In this document: one piece after another, positions 1 through 9,062 of the stretch
Position numbering within the stretch: the stretch's first letter is position 1
Layout: each line of letters starts with the position of its first letter
Source: Emergencia timonensis
Lineage (GTDB): Bacteria > Bacillota > Clostridia > Peptostreptococcales > Anaerovoracaceae
Direction: 5' to 3'
Length of the DNA: 64,000 nucleotides
Assembly (NCBI RefSeq): GCF_900086585.1
Contig: NZ_FLKM01000008.1
Span: 1,561,652-1,625,651 of the forward strand
Translations under genes and position numbers: made by a program
The notes under the pieces: generated by a model
Database searches by the model: none
Told to the model about the DNA's origin: nothing
The model's input: the letters and a program-made list of their open reading frames with translations, nothing else

Positions 1-710
1 TGTGCCCGTCTTGCGGTCATCACTATAATATATCAGCAAAATACAGATTAAAGACCGTTCTCGATCCGAAATCTTTTCGGGAAATCTGCGGCAGCATCAA
101 AGGCGGAAATCCTCTGGATTTTCCAGAATACGATGAAAAACTGGCAGCACAGAGAAAGAAGACCAACTTGAGAGAGGCGGTCATTACCGGAACGGGAAAG
201 ATTCAAGGCACCAAGACGGTAATCTGTGTCATGGACAATCGATTCATGATGGGCAGCATGGGCATGGCCGTAGGGGAAAAGATCACGAGAGCCTGCGAAT
301 ATGCGACAAAGAATAGGCTGCCATTGATTATATTTTGCGCTTCAGGAGGAGCCAGAATGCAGGAAGGGATTCTTTCCCTGTTCCAGATGGCGAAAACCTC
401 TGCCGCCGTGGCCAGACACGGTGAGGAAGGGCTGCCCTACATATCGGTGCTGACCCATCCGACCACAGGCGGCGTAACCGCCAGCTTTGCCAGCCTGGGA
501 GATATTATTCTGGCAGAACCGAAAGCCTTGATCGGCTTTGCAGGACCGAGGGTCATCGAGCAGACCATCGGGGAATCACTGCCAGAAGGTTTTCAGCGAG
601 CAGAATATTTGAAAGATCACGGTTTTGTGGATGCTATTGTGCCGCGAAAGGATCTTCGGGCAAAATTAGGCTTATTATTACAGATCCACGACAGGAGGGG
701 CAGAAGATGA
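1..710 (+). CDS. accD: acetyl-CoA carboxylase carboxyltransferase subunit beta (5' partial)
   Basis: Beta half of the carboxyltransferase that moves CO2 from carboxybiotin to acetyl-CoA, giving malonyl-CoA for fatty acid synthesis. The gene is cut by the window edge. The frame is open from base 3, and its first codons read C-P-S-C-G, the second CxxC half of the AccD zinc ribbon. The crotonase-like body follows, with the [12 protein letters not shown] stretch that forms the acyl-CoA oxyanion site. An internal ATG-like start near 168 would lose the zinc ribbon, so the true start lies upstream of the window. The stop overlaps the accA start (ATGA), which indicates translational coupling with the alpha subunit. 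Confidence 0.95.
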   Translation, partial: CPSCGHHYNISAKYRLKTVLDPKSFREICGSIKGGNPLDFPEYDEKLAAQRKKTNLREAVITGTGKIQGTKTVICVMDNRFMMGSMGMAVGEKITRACEYATKNRLPLIIFCASGGARMQEGILSLFQMAKTSAAVARHGEEGLPYISVLTHPTTGGVTASFASLGDIILAEPKALIGFAGPRVIEQTIGESLPEGFQRAEYLKDHGFVDAIVPRKDLRAKLGLLLQIHDRRGRR

Positions 711-1546
711 GAATCAGTGAAAAAACGGCAGCCGAAAGGGTTGCACTCGCCAGACACCCGCAAAGACCGACGACCAGAGATTATATCGAGGCAATTTTTG
801 ATGACTTTTTCCCTCTGGCCGGAGATCGAAAAAACGGGGAAGACGCCAGCATTTTAGGCGGCCTGGCTTTTTTTCACGGGTATCCTGTGACTGTGATTGG
901 ACATCAAAAGGGCAGAGACCTAGAAGAAAATTTGAAGTACCGTTTCGGTATGCCGAATCCGGAAGGGTATAGAAAAGCAGAACGGCTGATGCTGCAGGCG
1001 GAGAAATTCCACCGCCCGGTCATTACCTTTGTGGATACGCCGGGAGCTTATCCAGGACTGAAAGCGGAAGCAGGCGGCCAGGGTGAGGCCATCGCCAGAT
1101 CCATTGCGGTCATGGCAAGGCTCAGGGTGCCGACCATTTCCGTCTTTATCGGAGAAGGCGGCAGCGGCGGCGCTCTGGCAATCGGTGTCAGTGATAAAAA
1201 CATCATGCTGGAAAACAGCATTTTTTCTGTCCTTTCACCAGAAGGATTTGCGACAATTCTCTGGAAAGACGCAGGCCGCTGGGAAGAAGCCTGCGAAGTA
1301 ATGAAGCTGACAGCGCCGGATTTGGCTGAGCTGGGCATCTGCGATGTGGTGATACCAGAGACAGAAGAGGGGGCACACAAGGCGAAGGCTTATGTATTTG
1401 AGGCTGTAGAAAGAGAAATCTACAGCGGGCTTATACACTTTGGAAAGACCAGTGGGTCTGCTTTGGCAAAAGACAGATATAAGAAACTACGGAATACAGG
1501 AAACTTTAAGAGAAAGGCGGAAAAAGCAGATCATGGCAGGAATTAA
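707..1546 (+). CDS. accA: acetyl-CoA carboxylase carboxyltransferase subunit alpha
   Basis: Alpha half of the acetyl-CoA carboxylase carboxyltransferase; it pairs with AccD and binds carboxybiotin. The 279-residue product is at the short end for AccA. It carries the D-T-P-G-A-Y-P-G segment and the [12 protein letters not shown] active-site loop typical of the family. It starts inside the accD stop (ATGA overlap) and its last 14 bases overlap fabH, so accD-accA-fabH are tightly coupled. The C-terminal 30 residues are lysine/arginine rich. Family assignment is firm. Confidence 0.95.
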   Translation: MRISEKTAAERVALARHPQRPTTRDYIEAIFDDFFPLAGDRKNGEDASILGGLAFFHGYPVTVIGHQKGRDLEENLKYRFGMPNPEGYRKAERLMLQAEKFHRPVITFVDTPGAYPGLKAEAGGQGEAIARSIAVMARLRVPTISVFIGEGGSGGALAIGVSDKNIMLENSIFSVLSPEGFATILWKDAGRWEEACEVMKLTAPDLAELGICDVVIPETEEGAHKAKAYVFEAVEREIYSGLIHFGKTSGSALAKDRYKKLRNTGNFKRKAEKADHGRN

Positions 1547-2486
1547 GATAATCGGCCTTGGAAAGTCCCAGGGAGATAAAGTCGTCACCAATGATGACCT
1601 GGCCCAGATTGTGGACACCAGCGATCAATGGGTGAGGGCCAAGACAGGCATCAAATCCCGTTATTTTGCAGAGAACAAGACCAATGAAGACATGGCTTTT
1701 GAAGCGGCCAGCCAGGCTATCGAAAATGCTGGCATTGATAGAAAAGAGATTGCGATGTGCATCGTCTGCACTTTTACGCCTGACGACTACACGCCGGCAG
1801 TGGCGTGCAATGTAGCCGGAAGACTGGGGCTTTTAGAGCAGATACAGGCTTACGATATTAATGGCGCCTGCTCAGGTTTTATTTACGGCTGCAATTTAGC
1901 TAATGGCCTTCTCGCTTGTCAGCAGGAAAAATACGCCTTGGTCATTGGAAGCGAGAAGATTTCACCTCTCATGGACATGACAGACAGAGGAACCTGTGTC
2001 CTCTTTGGCGATGGCGCCGGGGCGGCAGTTTTGAAATATGATGCGGCAGCTGATTTTGTCTTTTATGCTGGCTGTGCTGCAAATAAAGAGATTCTCTACT
2101 GCTCACGCCAGGATACGGCAATTAAAATGGCAGGACAGGAAGTCTATCGCTTTGCGGTCAGCAAGGTGCCCGAATGCATCAAAGCGGTGCTGGACGAAGC
2201 AGGATATACTGACAAGGAAATAGACCATTTCGTCTGCCACCAAGCCAATGAACGAATTATCGATAATGCGGCCAGGCGTATATCAAAGGATACGGATAAG
2301 TTTTTTAAGAATCTTTACGATTACGGAAATACTTCAGCGGCCAGTATTCCAATCGCACTTTGCGAAATGGAAGAGCAGGGCCTTTTACATGCGGGCTCAA
2401 AGTTGGTCTGCACCGGTTTCGGCGCTGGACTGACTTATGGATGCATGTTAGTTACATTCTGCCCCGGGAGCGGAGCGAGCGGCTAG
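1533..2486 (+). CDS. fabH: beta-ketoacyl-ACP synthase III
   Basis: Initiates fatty acid elongation by condensing acetyl-CoA (or another acyl-CoA primer) with malonyl-ACP. The Cys-His-Asn triad is visible in N-G-A-C-S-G-F, V-C-H-Q-A-N and Y-G-N-T-S-A-A-S. I place the start at the ATG at 1533: it gives a normal 317-residue FabH beginning [10 protein letters not shown] and has AAGGCGG upstream. The longer in-frame reading from 1440 lies wholly inside accA. The final eight residues (C-P-G-S-G-A-S-G) after the usual LTYG...LV ending look like an extension into GC-rich repeat-like DNA. Branched or straight primer preference cannot be told from the sequence. Confidence 0.95.
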   Translation: MAGIKIIGLGKSQGDKVVTNDDLAQIVDTSDQWVRAKTGIKSRYFAENKTNEDMAFEAASQAIENAGIDRKEIAMCIVCTFTPDDYTPAVACNVAGRLGLLEQIQAYDINGACSGFIYGCNLANGLLACQQEKYALVIGSEKISPLMDMTDRGTCVLFGDGAGAAVLKYDAAADFVFYAGCAANKEILYCSRQDTAIKMAGQEVYRFAVSKVPECIKAVLDEAGYTDKEIDHFVCHQANERIIDNAARRISKDTDKFFKNLYDYGNTSAASIPIALCEMEEQGLLHAGSKLVCTGFGAGLTYGCMLVTFCPGSGASG

Positions 2487-2511
2487 GCGTTCGTCGTATT
2501 ACCTTCCGTCC

Positions 2512-2548
2512 AGTAAAGGCTGCGCGATAGGTGAGCAGCCAGCGTACT
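2512..2548 (+). other. two-tier hairpin between fabH and fabK
   Basis: In the roughly 115-base fabH-fabK gap, AGTA (2512-2515) pairs with TACT (2545-2548), and GGCTGC (2518-2523) pairs with GCAGCC (2535-2540) across a small internal loop. There is no T-run, so this is not a terminator. It may be an RNA-processing or stability element inside the polycistronic message. The gap is where many relatives encode acyl carrier protein; none is found here. Confidence 0.45.
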
Positions 2549-2600
2549 AAAATCAAGACAGATTAAGATATAGCGAAAAATGACAAAGGAAAATACAAGT

Positions 2601-3512
2601 ATGAGAATTAACGAACTTTTAAATATAGAATTTCCGATTTTTCAGGGCGGTATGGCAAACATTGCAACAGGTGAGTTTGCTGCAGCGGTGTCAAACGCCG
2701 GCGCTCTTGGGACCATCGGAGCCGGCGGCATGGACGCCGAAACCTTGAGAGAGCACATAAAAGTGTGCAAGTCTCTGACTGACAAACCATTCAGCGTCAA
2801 CATCATGCTGATGAATCCCGACGCTGACAAGATGGCGGAAATCGTTGTCGAGGAAAAAGTTGCGGCGGTTACTACTGGCGCCGGCAATCCTGGAAAATAC
2901 ATGGAAAGCTGGAAAAACGCAGGCATCAAAGTGTTCCCCGTAGTTTCTTCTGTAGCTTTGGCCAAGAGACTGTCCGGCCTGGGTGCCGACGGCATCGTGG
3001 CTGAAGGCTGTGAAAGCGGGGGGCACATTGGTGAATTAACGACTATGGCTCTGGTACCGCAAATTTGCGACGCGGTCAATGTTCCCGTCATTGCAGCAGG
3101 CGGCATCGCCGGCGGCAGGCAGATGGCGGCGGCTTTTGTCCTCGGCGCCAGCGGCGTCCAGATTGGAACCTGCCTTTTGGCCAGCGACGAGTGTCCGATC
3201 CATCAAAACTATAAAGAAGCGGTAGTAAAAGCGAGGGATAACGACACCATCGTGACGGGCAGAATCGGCGGGGCGCCGGTCAGAATCCTAAAGAATCCTA
3301 TGGCGCGAGAATACGTCAAGCAGGAAAAAGCAGGGGCAAGCCTGATGGAACTGGAGAAATACACTCTCGGTTCTCTGCGGAAAGCCGTTGTGGATGGAGA
3401 TGTCAAGAATGGTTCTTTGATGGCCGGTCAGGTCAGCGGCATGGTGAAAGAAATTCTGCCAGTGAGAACAATACTGGAGAACATGGTAAGAGAATATGAA
3501 AACATTAGATAA
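2601..3512 (+). CDS. fabK: enoyl-ACP reductase II (FMN-dependent)
   Basis: NAD(P)H-dependent flavoprotein that reduces trans-2-enoyl-ACP in the last step of each elongation cycle; it is the triclosan-resistant alternative to FabI. The product is a TIM barrel of about 303 residues. It opens M-R-I-N-E-L-L-N-I-E-F-P-I-F-Q-G-G-M-A, as in streptococcal FabK, with the flavin phosphate loops A-A-G-G-I-A-G-G-R and G-A-S-G-V-Q-I-G-T. The ATG at 2601 is preferred because AAAGGA lies about 10 bases upstream. An ATG at 2580 would add seven residues with no clear ribosome binding site. It overlaps the next gene by 17 bases. No other enoyl-ACP reductase type is present in the cluster. Confidence 0.92.
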   Translation: MRINELLNIEFPIFQGGMANIATGEFAAAVSNAGALGTIGAGGMDAETLREHIKVCKSLTDKPFSVNIMLMNPDADKMAEIVVEEKVAAVTTGAGNPGKYMESWKNAGIKVFPVVSSVALAKRLSGLGADGIVAEGCESGGHIGELTTMALVPQICDAVNVPVIAAGGIAGGRQMAAAFVLGASGVQIGTCLLASDECPIHQNYKEAVVKARDNDTIVTGRIGGAPVRILKNPMAREYVKQEKAGASLMELEKYTLGSLRKAVVDGDVKNGSLMAGQVSGMVKEILPVRTILENMVREYENIR

Positions 3513-4527
3513 ATTGAGAGTCCCTGTCATTCAGGGCGGTATGGGCGTCGGCATTTCTCTGGGAGGACTGGCCGGAGCTGTCGCCAGAGAAGGCGGTATG
3601 GGTGTCATCTCTACGGCAAACATAGGCTTTAGAGAGGCGGATTTTTGGCAGAATGCAGAAGAGGCGGATCGGCGCGCACTGCGCAAGGAAATTGAAAAAG
3701 CGCGTGACATTTCTGAAGGAAAGGGACTGATCGCTATCAACGCCATGGTGGCAACCACCAATTTTGGAGATATGGTGCGCCTGGCCTGTGAGTGCGGCAT
3801 TGATGTCGTCATATCGGGTGCCGGTCTGCCCTTGGAATTACCAGAACTGACGGCGGGCTTTGATGTGCTCATCGCACCCATCGTTTCCAGCGGCAGAGCG
3901 GCAAAGACTCTGCGCAGAATGTGGGGAAAACGTCACGGACATGAGCCTGATTTCTTCGTAGTGGAAGGAAGCCAGGCCGGCGGTCACTTAGGATTCTCCC
4001 AAGAGGAAGTGGAGAGCGGCAGTGCCCCTCCTTTGATGGAGATCTTGGCAGGTGTGGTGGAGGAGGCCGGGGAGATCCCTGTCTTTGCCGCCGGCAGCGT
4101 CTTCGACTGTGCAGACATACGGAATTGTCTCGCGGCAGGGGCCAGGGGTGTGCAGATCGCGACGCGTTTTATCGCCTGTGAAGAATGTGATGCGACCCAA
4201 GGGTTTAAAAATGTGATTCTCGGCGCCTCTGCCGATGACGTAATGATCTTAAAAAGCCCTGTGGGAATGCCGGGCAGAGGAATCAGAACACCGCTGATGG
4301 AAAAGGTTGCAGACGGCCGGCGCTTTGGACCGGAAACCTGTATCGGCTGTATTCATACCTGCAATCCGGCTGAAACGCCATATTGCATCAATAAGGCCTT
4401 GATTGAAGGATATTATGGAAACTACGAAGAAGGACTTTTTTTCTGCGGGGGCAATGTGGGCAGGATCAATGAAATGACTACTGTCAAAGCCTTGATGGAA
4501 GAACTGTCTTCAGAATGGAGCAGATAG
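3496..4527 (+). CDS. nitronate monooxygenase-family flavoprotein with C-terminal four-cysteine motif
   Basis: A second FMN TIM-barrel protein of the 2-nitropropane dioxygenase/FabK superfamily, 343 residues, beginning M-K-T-L-D-K-L-R-V-P-V-I-Q-G-G-M-G-V-G. It contains E-G-S-Q-A-G-G-H-L-G-F, where the conserved His of nitronate monooxygenases sits, and a phosphate loop G-A-R-G-V-Q-I-A-T-R. Unlike FabK, it ends with a Cx2Cx3Cx7C cluster (C-I-G-C-I-H-T-C then C) and a later F-C-G-G. This resembles the [4Fe-4S] motif of NADH:flavin oxidoreductases. It overlaps fabK by 17 bases and abuts fabD, so it is co-translated with fatty acid enzymes. Its substrate is unknown; nitronate detoxification or an auxiliary redox step are both possible. 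Confidence 0.8.
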   Translation: MKTLDKLRVPVIQGGMGVGISLGGLAGAVAREGGMGVISTANIGFREADFWQNAEEADRRALRKEIEKARDISEGKGLIAINAMVATTNFGDMVRLACECGIDVVISGAGLPLELPELTAGFDVLIAPIVSSGRAAKTLRRMWGKRHGHEPDFFVVEGSQAGGHLGFSQEEVESGSAPPLMEILAGVVEEAGEIPVFAAGSVFDCADIRNCLAAGARGVQIATRFIACEECDATQGFKNVILGASADDVMILKSPVGMPGRGIRTPLMEKVADGRRFGPETCIGCIHTCNPAETPYCINKALIEGYYGNYEEGLFFCGGNVGRINEMTTVKALMEELSSEWSR

Positions 4528-5454
4528 ATGAAATTAGGAATTTTATTTGCCGGCCAGGGGAGCCAGGCTGTGGGCATGGGAAAAGATCTATATGAGAATT
4601 GCCAGGCTTTCCGGCAGGTATTTGATATCTTGTCGGAGCAGCAGCGACAGATCGCTTTTGAGGGGCCGATGGAAGCCCTTTCCGATACGCGTTACACCCA
4701 ACCCATCATGGTCGCTTTCGCAGCAGGTGTTATGGCAGAATTGCAGAAGGCGGGCGTAGAGCCTGTCATGACGGCAGGTCTGAGTCTGGGAGAATACTCC
4801 GCGCTTCACGCGGCAGGAGTTTTTGATGCTGCAACAGCCATAAATTTGGTCAGTCTTCGTGCCCAGGAAATGCATAAAGCGGCAGAGGGCGTCGACTGTA
4901 AAATGAGCGCTGTTATGGGTTTTGACCGCGAGGCTTTGGCAGAATGCTGTGCTTTGTCCTCTGATGCGGGTGTGGTACAGATTGCCAACTACAACTGCCC
5001 CGGACAGATTGTAATCGCCGGAGAAGGAGCGGCAGTGGACAAATGTGTAGCTCTGGCTTCAGAAAAAGGCGCCCGCCGCTGTGTGCCGCTGCCTGTCAGC
5101 GGACCGTTCCACACCGTATTTATGGAGCCGGCAGGCAAAGCGCTGGAATCGGTATTTTCTGATACAGAATTTAGCGCCATGAGGTTTCCTGTCATCTTTA
5201 ATGCAGTTGGGCGTGAAAAAACGGCAGCGGAAACGATAGCGGACTTATTGGTTCGCCAGGTGTCAAACAGCGTATATTTTGAAGATACCATCAAGACCAT
5301 GGCAGAAGCCGGAATCGATACCATCATTGAGGTTGGACCGGGCAAAGCGTTATCCGGCTTTGTGCGCAAGACCTGCAAGGAGATCAAGTGCCTGAATGTA
5401 GAGGATTATCAAGGTCTGCAGGCCGTATTAGCAGCGCTGAAGGGAGAACAGTAA
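4528..5454 (+). CDS. fabD: malonyl-CoA:ACP transacylase
   Basis: Transfers malonyl from CoA to acyl carrier protein. The 308-residue product shows the start motif F-A-G-Q-G-S-Q, the nucleophile elbow G-L-S-L-G-E-Y with the catalytic serine, the downstream G-P-F-H-T histidine, and an E-V-G-P-G-K-A-L-S-G ending, all diagnostic for FabD. The start codon follows the previous stop directly, and the stop overlaps the fabG start (TAATG). The operon is therefore read through without gaps from fabK to fabG. Confidence 0.95.
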   Translation: MKLGILFAGQGSQAVGMGKDLYENCQAFRQVFDILSEQQRQIAFEGPMEALSDTRYTQPIMVAFAAGVMAELQKAGVEPVMTAGLSLGEYSALHAAGVFDAATAINLVSLRAQEMHKAAEGVDCKMSAVMGFDREALAECCALSSDAGVVQIANYNCPGQIVIAGEGAAVDKCVALASEKGARRCVPLPVSGPFHTVFMEPAGKALESVFSDTEFSAMRFPVIFNAVGREKTAAETIADLLVRQVSNSVYFEDTIKTMAEAGIDTIIEVGPGKALSGFVRKTCKEIKCLNVEDYQGLQAVLAALKGEQ

Positions 5455-6197
5455 TGATGCAGGGAAAGACAGCAATCGTGACAGGCGCCAGCCGCGGTAT
5501 CGGCAGAGCAGTGGCTCTGACCTTAGCCGAAGAAGGCGCTAACATCGTAATCAATTATGCAGGTAATGAAAACGCGGCAGCGGAAACTGCCAGGCTATGC
5601 GAAAAATTTGGCGTTCAGACCCTGCTTGTCCGCGGGAACGTGGCTTTATCTGAGGACTGCAGCCGTTTGGTTGAGGAAACAGTAAAAGCCTTCGGAACAG
5701 TAGATATCTTAGTCAATAATGCTGGCATCACTCGCGATAACATTCTGATGAGAATGTCTGACGAGGACTTTGATCAGGTCATCGCAACAAACCTGCGCGG
5801 TACTTACCTGATGATGAAAGCAGTCAGCCGGATCATGATGAAGCAGCGATTTGGACGCATTGTCAATATGGCCAGCGTGGTAGGTCTCATGGGCAACAGC
5901 GGCCAAGTCAATTATGCGGCCAGCAAAGCGGGAGTCGTCGGTATGACAAAATCCTTTGCACGTGAGATTGCCGCCCGCGGCGTTACGGTCAATGCAGTAG
6001 CGCCAGGATTTATCGCTACAGATATGACAGCTGATTTGCCGGAAGCGGCAGTTTCTTCGCTGATTGCATCCATTCCAAAGGGTTCTTTGGGAAGCCCTGA
6101 GGATGTGGCCAATGCGGTGAAGTTTTTGGCAGCAGACCAGTCTGGTTATATTACCGGACAGGTAATCTGTGTTGACGGCGGCATGTGCATGATGTAA
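5454..6197 (+). CDS. fabG: 3-oxoacyl-ACP reductase
   Basis: NADPH-dependent short-chain dehydrogenase/reductase that reduces beta-ketoacyl-ACP. It has the cofactor motif T-G-A-S-R-G-I-G near residue 12, N-N-A-G, the catalytic Ser in N-M-A-S-V-V-G, and Y-A-A-S-K. It ends G-Q-V-I-C-V-D-G-G-M, the usual FabG tail. Start: ATG at 5454 (or 5457), with GGGAGAA upstream inside fabD. A longer reading from 5388 overlaps fabD and is not needed. Length 247 residues is normal. Confidence 0.95.
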   Translation: MMQGKTAIVTGASRGIGRAVALTLAEEGANIVINYAGNENAAAETARLCEKFGVQTLLVRGNVALSEDCSRLVEETVKAFGTVDILVNNAGITRDNILMRMSDEDFDQVIATNLRGTYLMMKAVSRIMMKQRFGRIVNMASVVGLMGNSGQVNYAASKAGVVGMTKSFAREIAARGVTVNAVAPGFIATDMTADLPEAAVSSLIASIPKGSLGSPEDVANAVKFLAADQSGYITGQVICVDGGMCMM

Positions 6198-6200
6198 GCA

Positions 6201-6368
6201 GGAAAGTAAATTCCGCGCCGATTTGACGTGTCTCACTGGGATTTCAGCCCCCGCTCCTGTGCTTTGGAGGAACTGCCGAAACGACGGCAGCTCCTTAGCC
6301 AAAGCATCAGTTCGCTTGCGGTGCGAAATCGCTACGTTCGACCCGAAGAATCGGCGCGGAACACTTCC
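6201..6368. repeat. structured intergenic element with 13-bp terminal inverted repeats
   Basis: The 472-base gap between fabG and fabF holds no convincing gene. Its first part has perfect 13-bp inverted ends (TTCCGCGCCGATT at 6211-6223 and its complement at 6349-6361), extended imperfectly by GGAA/TTCC flanks. Inside is a strong hairpin, AGGAaCTGCCG (6268-6278) with CGGCAGcTCCT (6284-6294), and a small TTCGC/GCGAA hairpin (6311-6326). The layout is like a three-way junction or a short MITE-like insertion. No T-run follows. The remaining 300 bases are AT-rich and hold nothing I can name except the fabF ribosome binding site. Confidence 0.6.
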
Positions 6369-6669
6369 TGCTTACTGCGGGGAAAGTTGACTGAGTTTGT
6401 TTTGGCAGTCTTCTTTGCCGGAGATTTCAGCGGGTTGATTTTTGCTAAATAGGCGATTTTTCGGGCTTTTGGAAAAACTGTTGTACACAAGTGTTTCCAA
6501 TGGGTATGGCGTTTGAATGAGAAGGCTGAATTGCTGTAATGATTGAAATTTCAGTATTTCTATGAGTTTTGCCTAATTGGCAAAAAACTGCGATTTTGGC
6601 AAAAAATCGACTGCGTACAGGTTTGCACAATGTCATTTGGACGAGAATATATAAGAGAAGGTAGATATT

Positions 6670-7902
6670 ATGAAGAGAAGAGTTGTAATCACGGGCATGG
6701 GAGGTCTTTCTCCTATCGGAAACACGGTGCCGGAGATGTGGGAAAATGCCAAAAACGGAGTTTGCGGTATCGACACGATCAAAAGTTTTGATACAGAAAA
6801 TCACAAGGTGAAGGTCGCGGGGGAGTTAAAAAACTACAATCCAGAAGACTACATGGATAAGATGCAGGCGAGAAGGACGGCCAGGTTCACCCAGTTCGCT
6901 TTGATTGCCGCTAGAGAAGCCATGGCGCACAGCGGCATTTCCATGGAAAAGGAAGATGCTGCCAGATGCGGCGTCAACATTTCCAGTGGAATCGGCGGAC
7001 TGCCGACTATTGAAGAAGAACATTACAAAGGCATCAAGAGAGGTTTTGACAGAGTTTCACCGCTCTTCGTGCCTATGGCAATTACCAATATGGCGGCAGG
7101 CATGGTAGCAATTGAACACGGCTTTAAAGGAAGCTGCACTTGTATTGTCACAGCCTGCGCCTCTGGAACCAATGCTATCGGTGAAGCTTTCAGGCAGATC
7201 AGAGACGGCTACGCCGATATTTTCCTGACTGGCGGCGCAGAGAGCTGCATCAGCGAGCTGGGCATCGGCGGGTTTACTTCTATGAAAGCCCTTTCAGAAG
7301 AACCTGACCCGAAGAGAGCGTCTATTCCTTTTGACAAAGAACGAGGCGGTTTTGTCATGGGTGAAGGCGCAGGCGTGCTTTTGCTGGAAGAATATGAACA
7401 CGCGGCGGCAAGAGGCGCAAAGATTCTGGGCGAGGTTGCTGGATACGGTGTCAGTTGTGATGCCAACCATATGACCGCGCCTTTGGAAGACGGCAGCGGT
7501 GCGGCGGCATGTATGATGCAAGCCATGGAAGATGCGGGAATCACCGCAGAGCAGATCGGTTATGTCAACGCACATGGCACGGCGACGCCGATGAACGATA
7601 AGTGTGAGACTTTAGCGGTGAAATCGGCATTTGGTGATGCAGCGGCAAAGCTGCTGATGTCATCTACAAAATCTATGACAGGACATCTGCTGGGTGCATC
7701 AGGAGCTGTGGAAGCGCTGTTTACCGTATCTGCTTTGGCAGATCAGTTTGCGCCGCCGACGGTCGGCTACAAAGTGCCTGATCCAGAATGCGATTTGGAA
7801 ATCGTACCGGGCAGAGGACGTACCATGGATACCGAATACGCTATGTCCAATTCCTTGGGATTTGGCGGTCACAATGCATCAATTATCTTCAGGAGGGTAT
7901 AA
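6670..7902 (+). CDS. fabF: beta-ketoacyl-ACP synthase II
   Basis: Elongating condensing enzyme that joins malonyl-ACP to growing acyl-ACP. The 410-residue product has the thiolase-fold Cys-His-His triad: [15 protein letters not shown], and [11 protein letters not shown]. It begins [11 protein letters not shown]. An AGAAGG sequence lies 9-14 bases upstream of the ATG. A gap of about 470 bases separates it from fabG, so it may have its own promoter or a processed leader. It is followed at once by fabZ. Confidence 0.95.
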   Translation: MKRRVVITGMGGLSPIGNTVPEMWENAKNGVCGIDTIKSFDTENHKVKVAGELKNYNPEDYMDKMQARRTARFTQFALIAAREAMAHSGISMEKEDAARCGVNISSGIGGLPTIEEEHYKGIKRGFDRVSPLFVPMAITNMAAGMVAIEHGFKGSCTCIVTACASGTNAIGEAFRQIRDGYADIFLTGGAESCISELGIGGFTSMKALSEEPDPKRASIPFDKERGGFVMGEGAGVLLLEEYEHAAARGAKILGEVAGYGVSCDANHMTAPLEDGSGAAACMMQAMEDAGITAEQIGYVNAHGTATPMNDKCETLAVKSAFGDAAAKLLMSSTKSMTGHLLGASGAVEALFTVSALADQFAPPTVGYKVPDPECDLEIVPGRGRTMDTEYAMSNSLGFGGHNASIIFRRV

Positions 7903-7904
7903 TA

Positions 7905-8330
7905 ATGGAACTAAATTCAAATCAGATACAGGAAATCCTTCCGCACAGATATCCGTTTTTGCTGGTAGATAAAATCACTGATATGGAAGTAGGCAAATGG
8001 GCCAAAGGCATCAAATGCGTCAGCGCCAATGAGATGCAGTTTCTAGGTCACTTTCCGGAGAAACACGTGATGCCGGGGGTTTTAATCATGGAAGCCCTGG
8101 CTCAGGTGGGAGCAGTAGCAATTCTCTCTGAACCAGCAAACCGAGGTAAGCTTGCTGTCTTTGGCGGAATCAAAAACTGCCGTTTTAAGCAGCAGGTGGT
8201 GCCAGGAGACGTGTTGGACCTCTATTGTGAGATGATAGATATCAGAGGTGCGGTCGGTTTTGGCAAAGTAGTGGCAAAAGTCGGCGATAAAATTGCGGCC
8301 CAGGGCGAGATATCATTTGTGATAACATAG
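7905..8330 (+). CDS. fabZ: 3-hydroxyacyl-ACP dehydratase
   Basis: Hot-dog-fold dehydratase converting 3-hydroxyacyl-ACP to trans-2-enoyl-ACP. The 141-residue product carries the catalytic His in L-P-H-R-Y-P-F and the catalytic Glu region [11 protein letters not shown]. The ATG at 7905 has an excellent AGGAGGG at 7891-7897 and starts three bases after the fabF stop. A longer in-frame reading from 7788 would lie inside fabF. There is no FabA/FabM-type isomerase in the window, so how unsaturated chains are made is not shown here. Confidence 0.95.
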   Translation: MELNSNQIQEILPHRYPFLLVDKITDMEVGKWAKGIKCVSANEMQFLGHFPEKHVMPGVLIMEALAQVGAVAILSEPANRGKLAVFGGIKNCRFKQQVVPGDVLDLYCEMIDIRGAVGFGKVVAKVGDKIAAQGEISFVIT

Positions 8331-8383
8331 GAGATTCGGCCTAATGTATTCCCCTATGCTTCAACAAATGTACATAAGTTTCA

Positions 8384-8412
8384 TTGCAAATAATCAAAAA
8401 CTTTGCTAAAAT
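8384..8412 (+). promoter_or_regulatory. sigma-A-type promoter of the marR gene
   Basis: TTGCAA (8384-8389), a 17-base spacer and TAAAAT (8407-8412). An inverted pair AAGTTT (8376-8381)/AAACTT (8398-8403) brackets the -35 region and could be an autoregulatory MarR operator; that part is weak. Confidence 0.55.
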
Positions 8413-8436
8413 AAAAGTAGTCGTTGGATTGTAGAA

Positions 8437-8895
8437 ATGGAGAGAGGTATGCTTGAGAAAAATTTTTCAGACATTTATACAAAATTTAAAATGAGTCTTT
8501 ATTCCAAGGTGTTCAATCAGAATGTCAAAGCAGAAGACAGCCTTTCATCCATGGAGGTGTTGTGCGTAGAGGTGATTTTTGCTCTGGGCAGACCGACAAT
8601 CAATGAATTTGCTTCTTTTGCCCAGCTTTCGGCGCCAAATGCTGCGTACAAAGTGAACAACCTGATCAAAAAGGGTTATGTGAACAAAATACAGAGCGAG
8701 GTGGATAAGAGAGAATACCATCTGGAAGTGACAGATAAATATATGAAGACTTATGGGGTCACATATGATTATATCGGTACCGTGATGAAGAGAATCAGAG
8801 AGCGTTTTTCACCTGAAGAGGTCAAGGAGCTGGAGGAGATTCTCGGTGTCATCGACGATGAGTTGATGCCGGAGGTCAAGCTGGAAGAAGAATAG
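8437..8895 (+). CDS. MarR-family regulator, probably of the fab operon
   Basis: Small winged-helix regulator of 152 residues (148 if the ATG at 8449 is used; GAGAGG is too close to that start to decide). The middle reads as an HTH with the wing K-K-G-Y-V-N-K-I-Q-S-E-V-D-K-R-E-Y-H-L. MarR proteins of the FabT group repress fab genes when bound to acyl-ACP and usually sit beside fabH/fabK. This gene's position at the 3' end of the fab cluster suggests the same job, but the family alone does not prove it. It has its own promoter and a strong terminator after it. Confidence 0.75.
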   Translation: MERGMLEKNFSDIYTKFKMSLYSKVFNQNVKAEDSLSSMEVLCVEVIFALGRPTINEFASFAQLSAPNAAYKVNNLIKKGYVNKIQSEVDKREYHLEVTDKYMKTYGVTYDYIGTVMKRIRERFSPEEVKELEEILGVIDDELMPEVKLEEE

Positions 8896-8910
8896 CAATA
8901 GTAATTACGT

Positions 8911-8943
8911 AAGGAACAGTTATAGACGACTGTTCCTTTTTTG
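8911..8943 (+). terminator. intrinsic terminator after the fab/marR cluster
   Basis: Perfect 10-bp stem AAGGAACAGT (8911-8920) with ACTGTTCCTT (8929-8938), an 8-base loop and a T-run. Confidence 0.9.
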
Positions 8944-9062
8944 ATGTCCAAAATGCCGATTTTTTTGTATTTCTTTCGTTTTGCAATCGCTGGATACCCC
9001 CTCCCCCTGCGTGATTCGATTCTTAGTATAACATAATTTAGAGAATGTTTTGCCAATACAAC

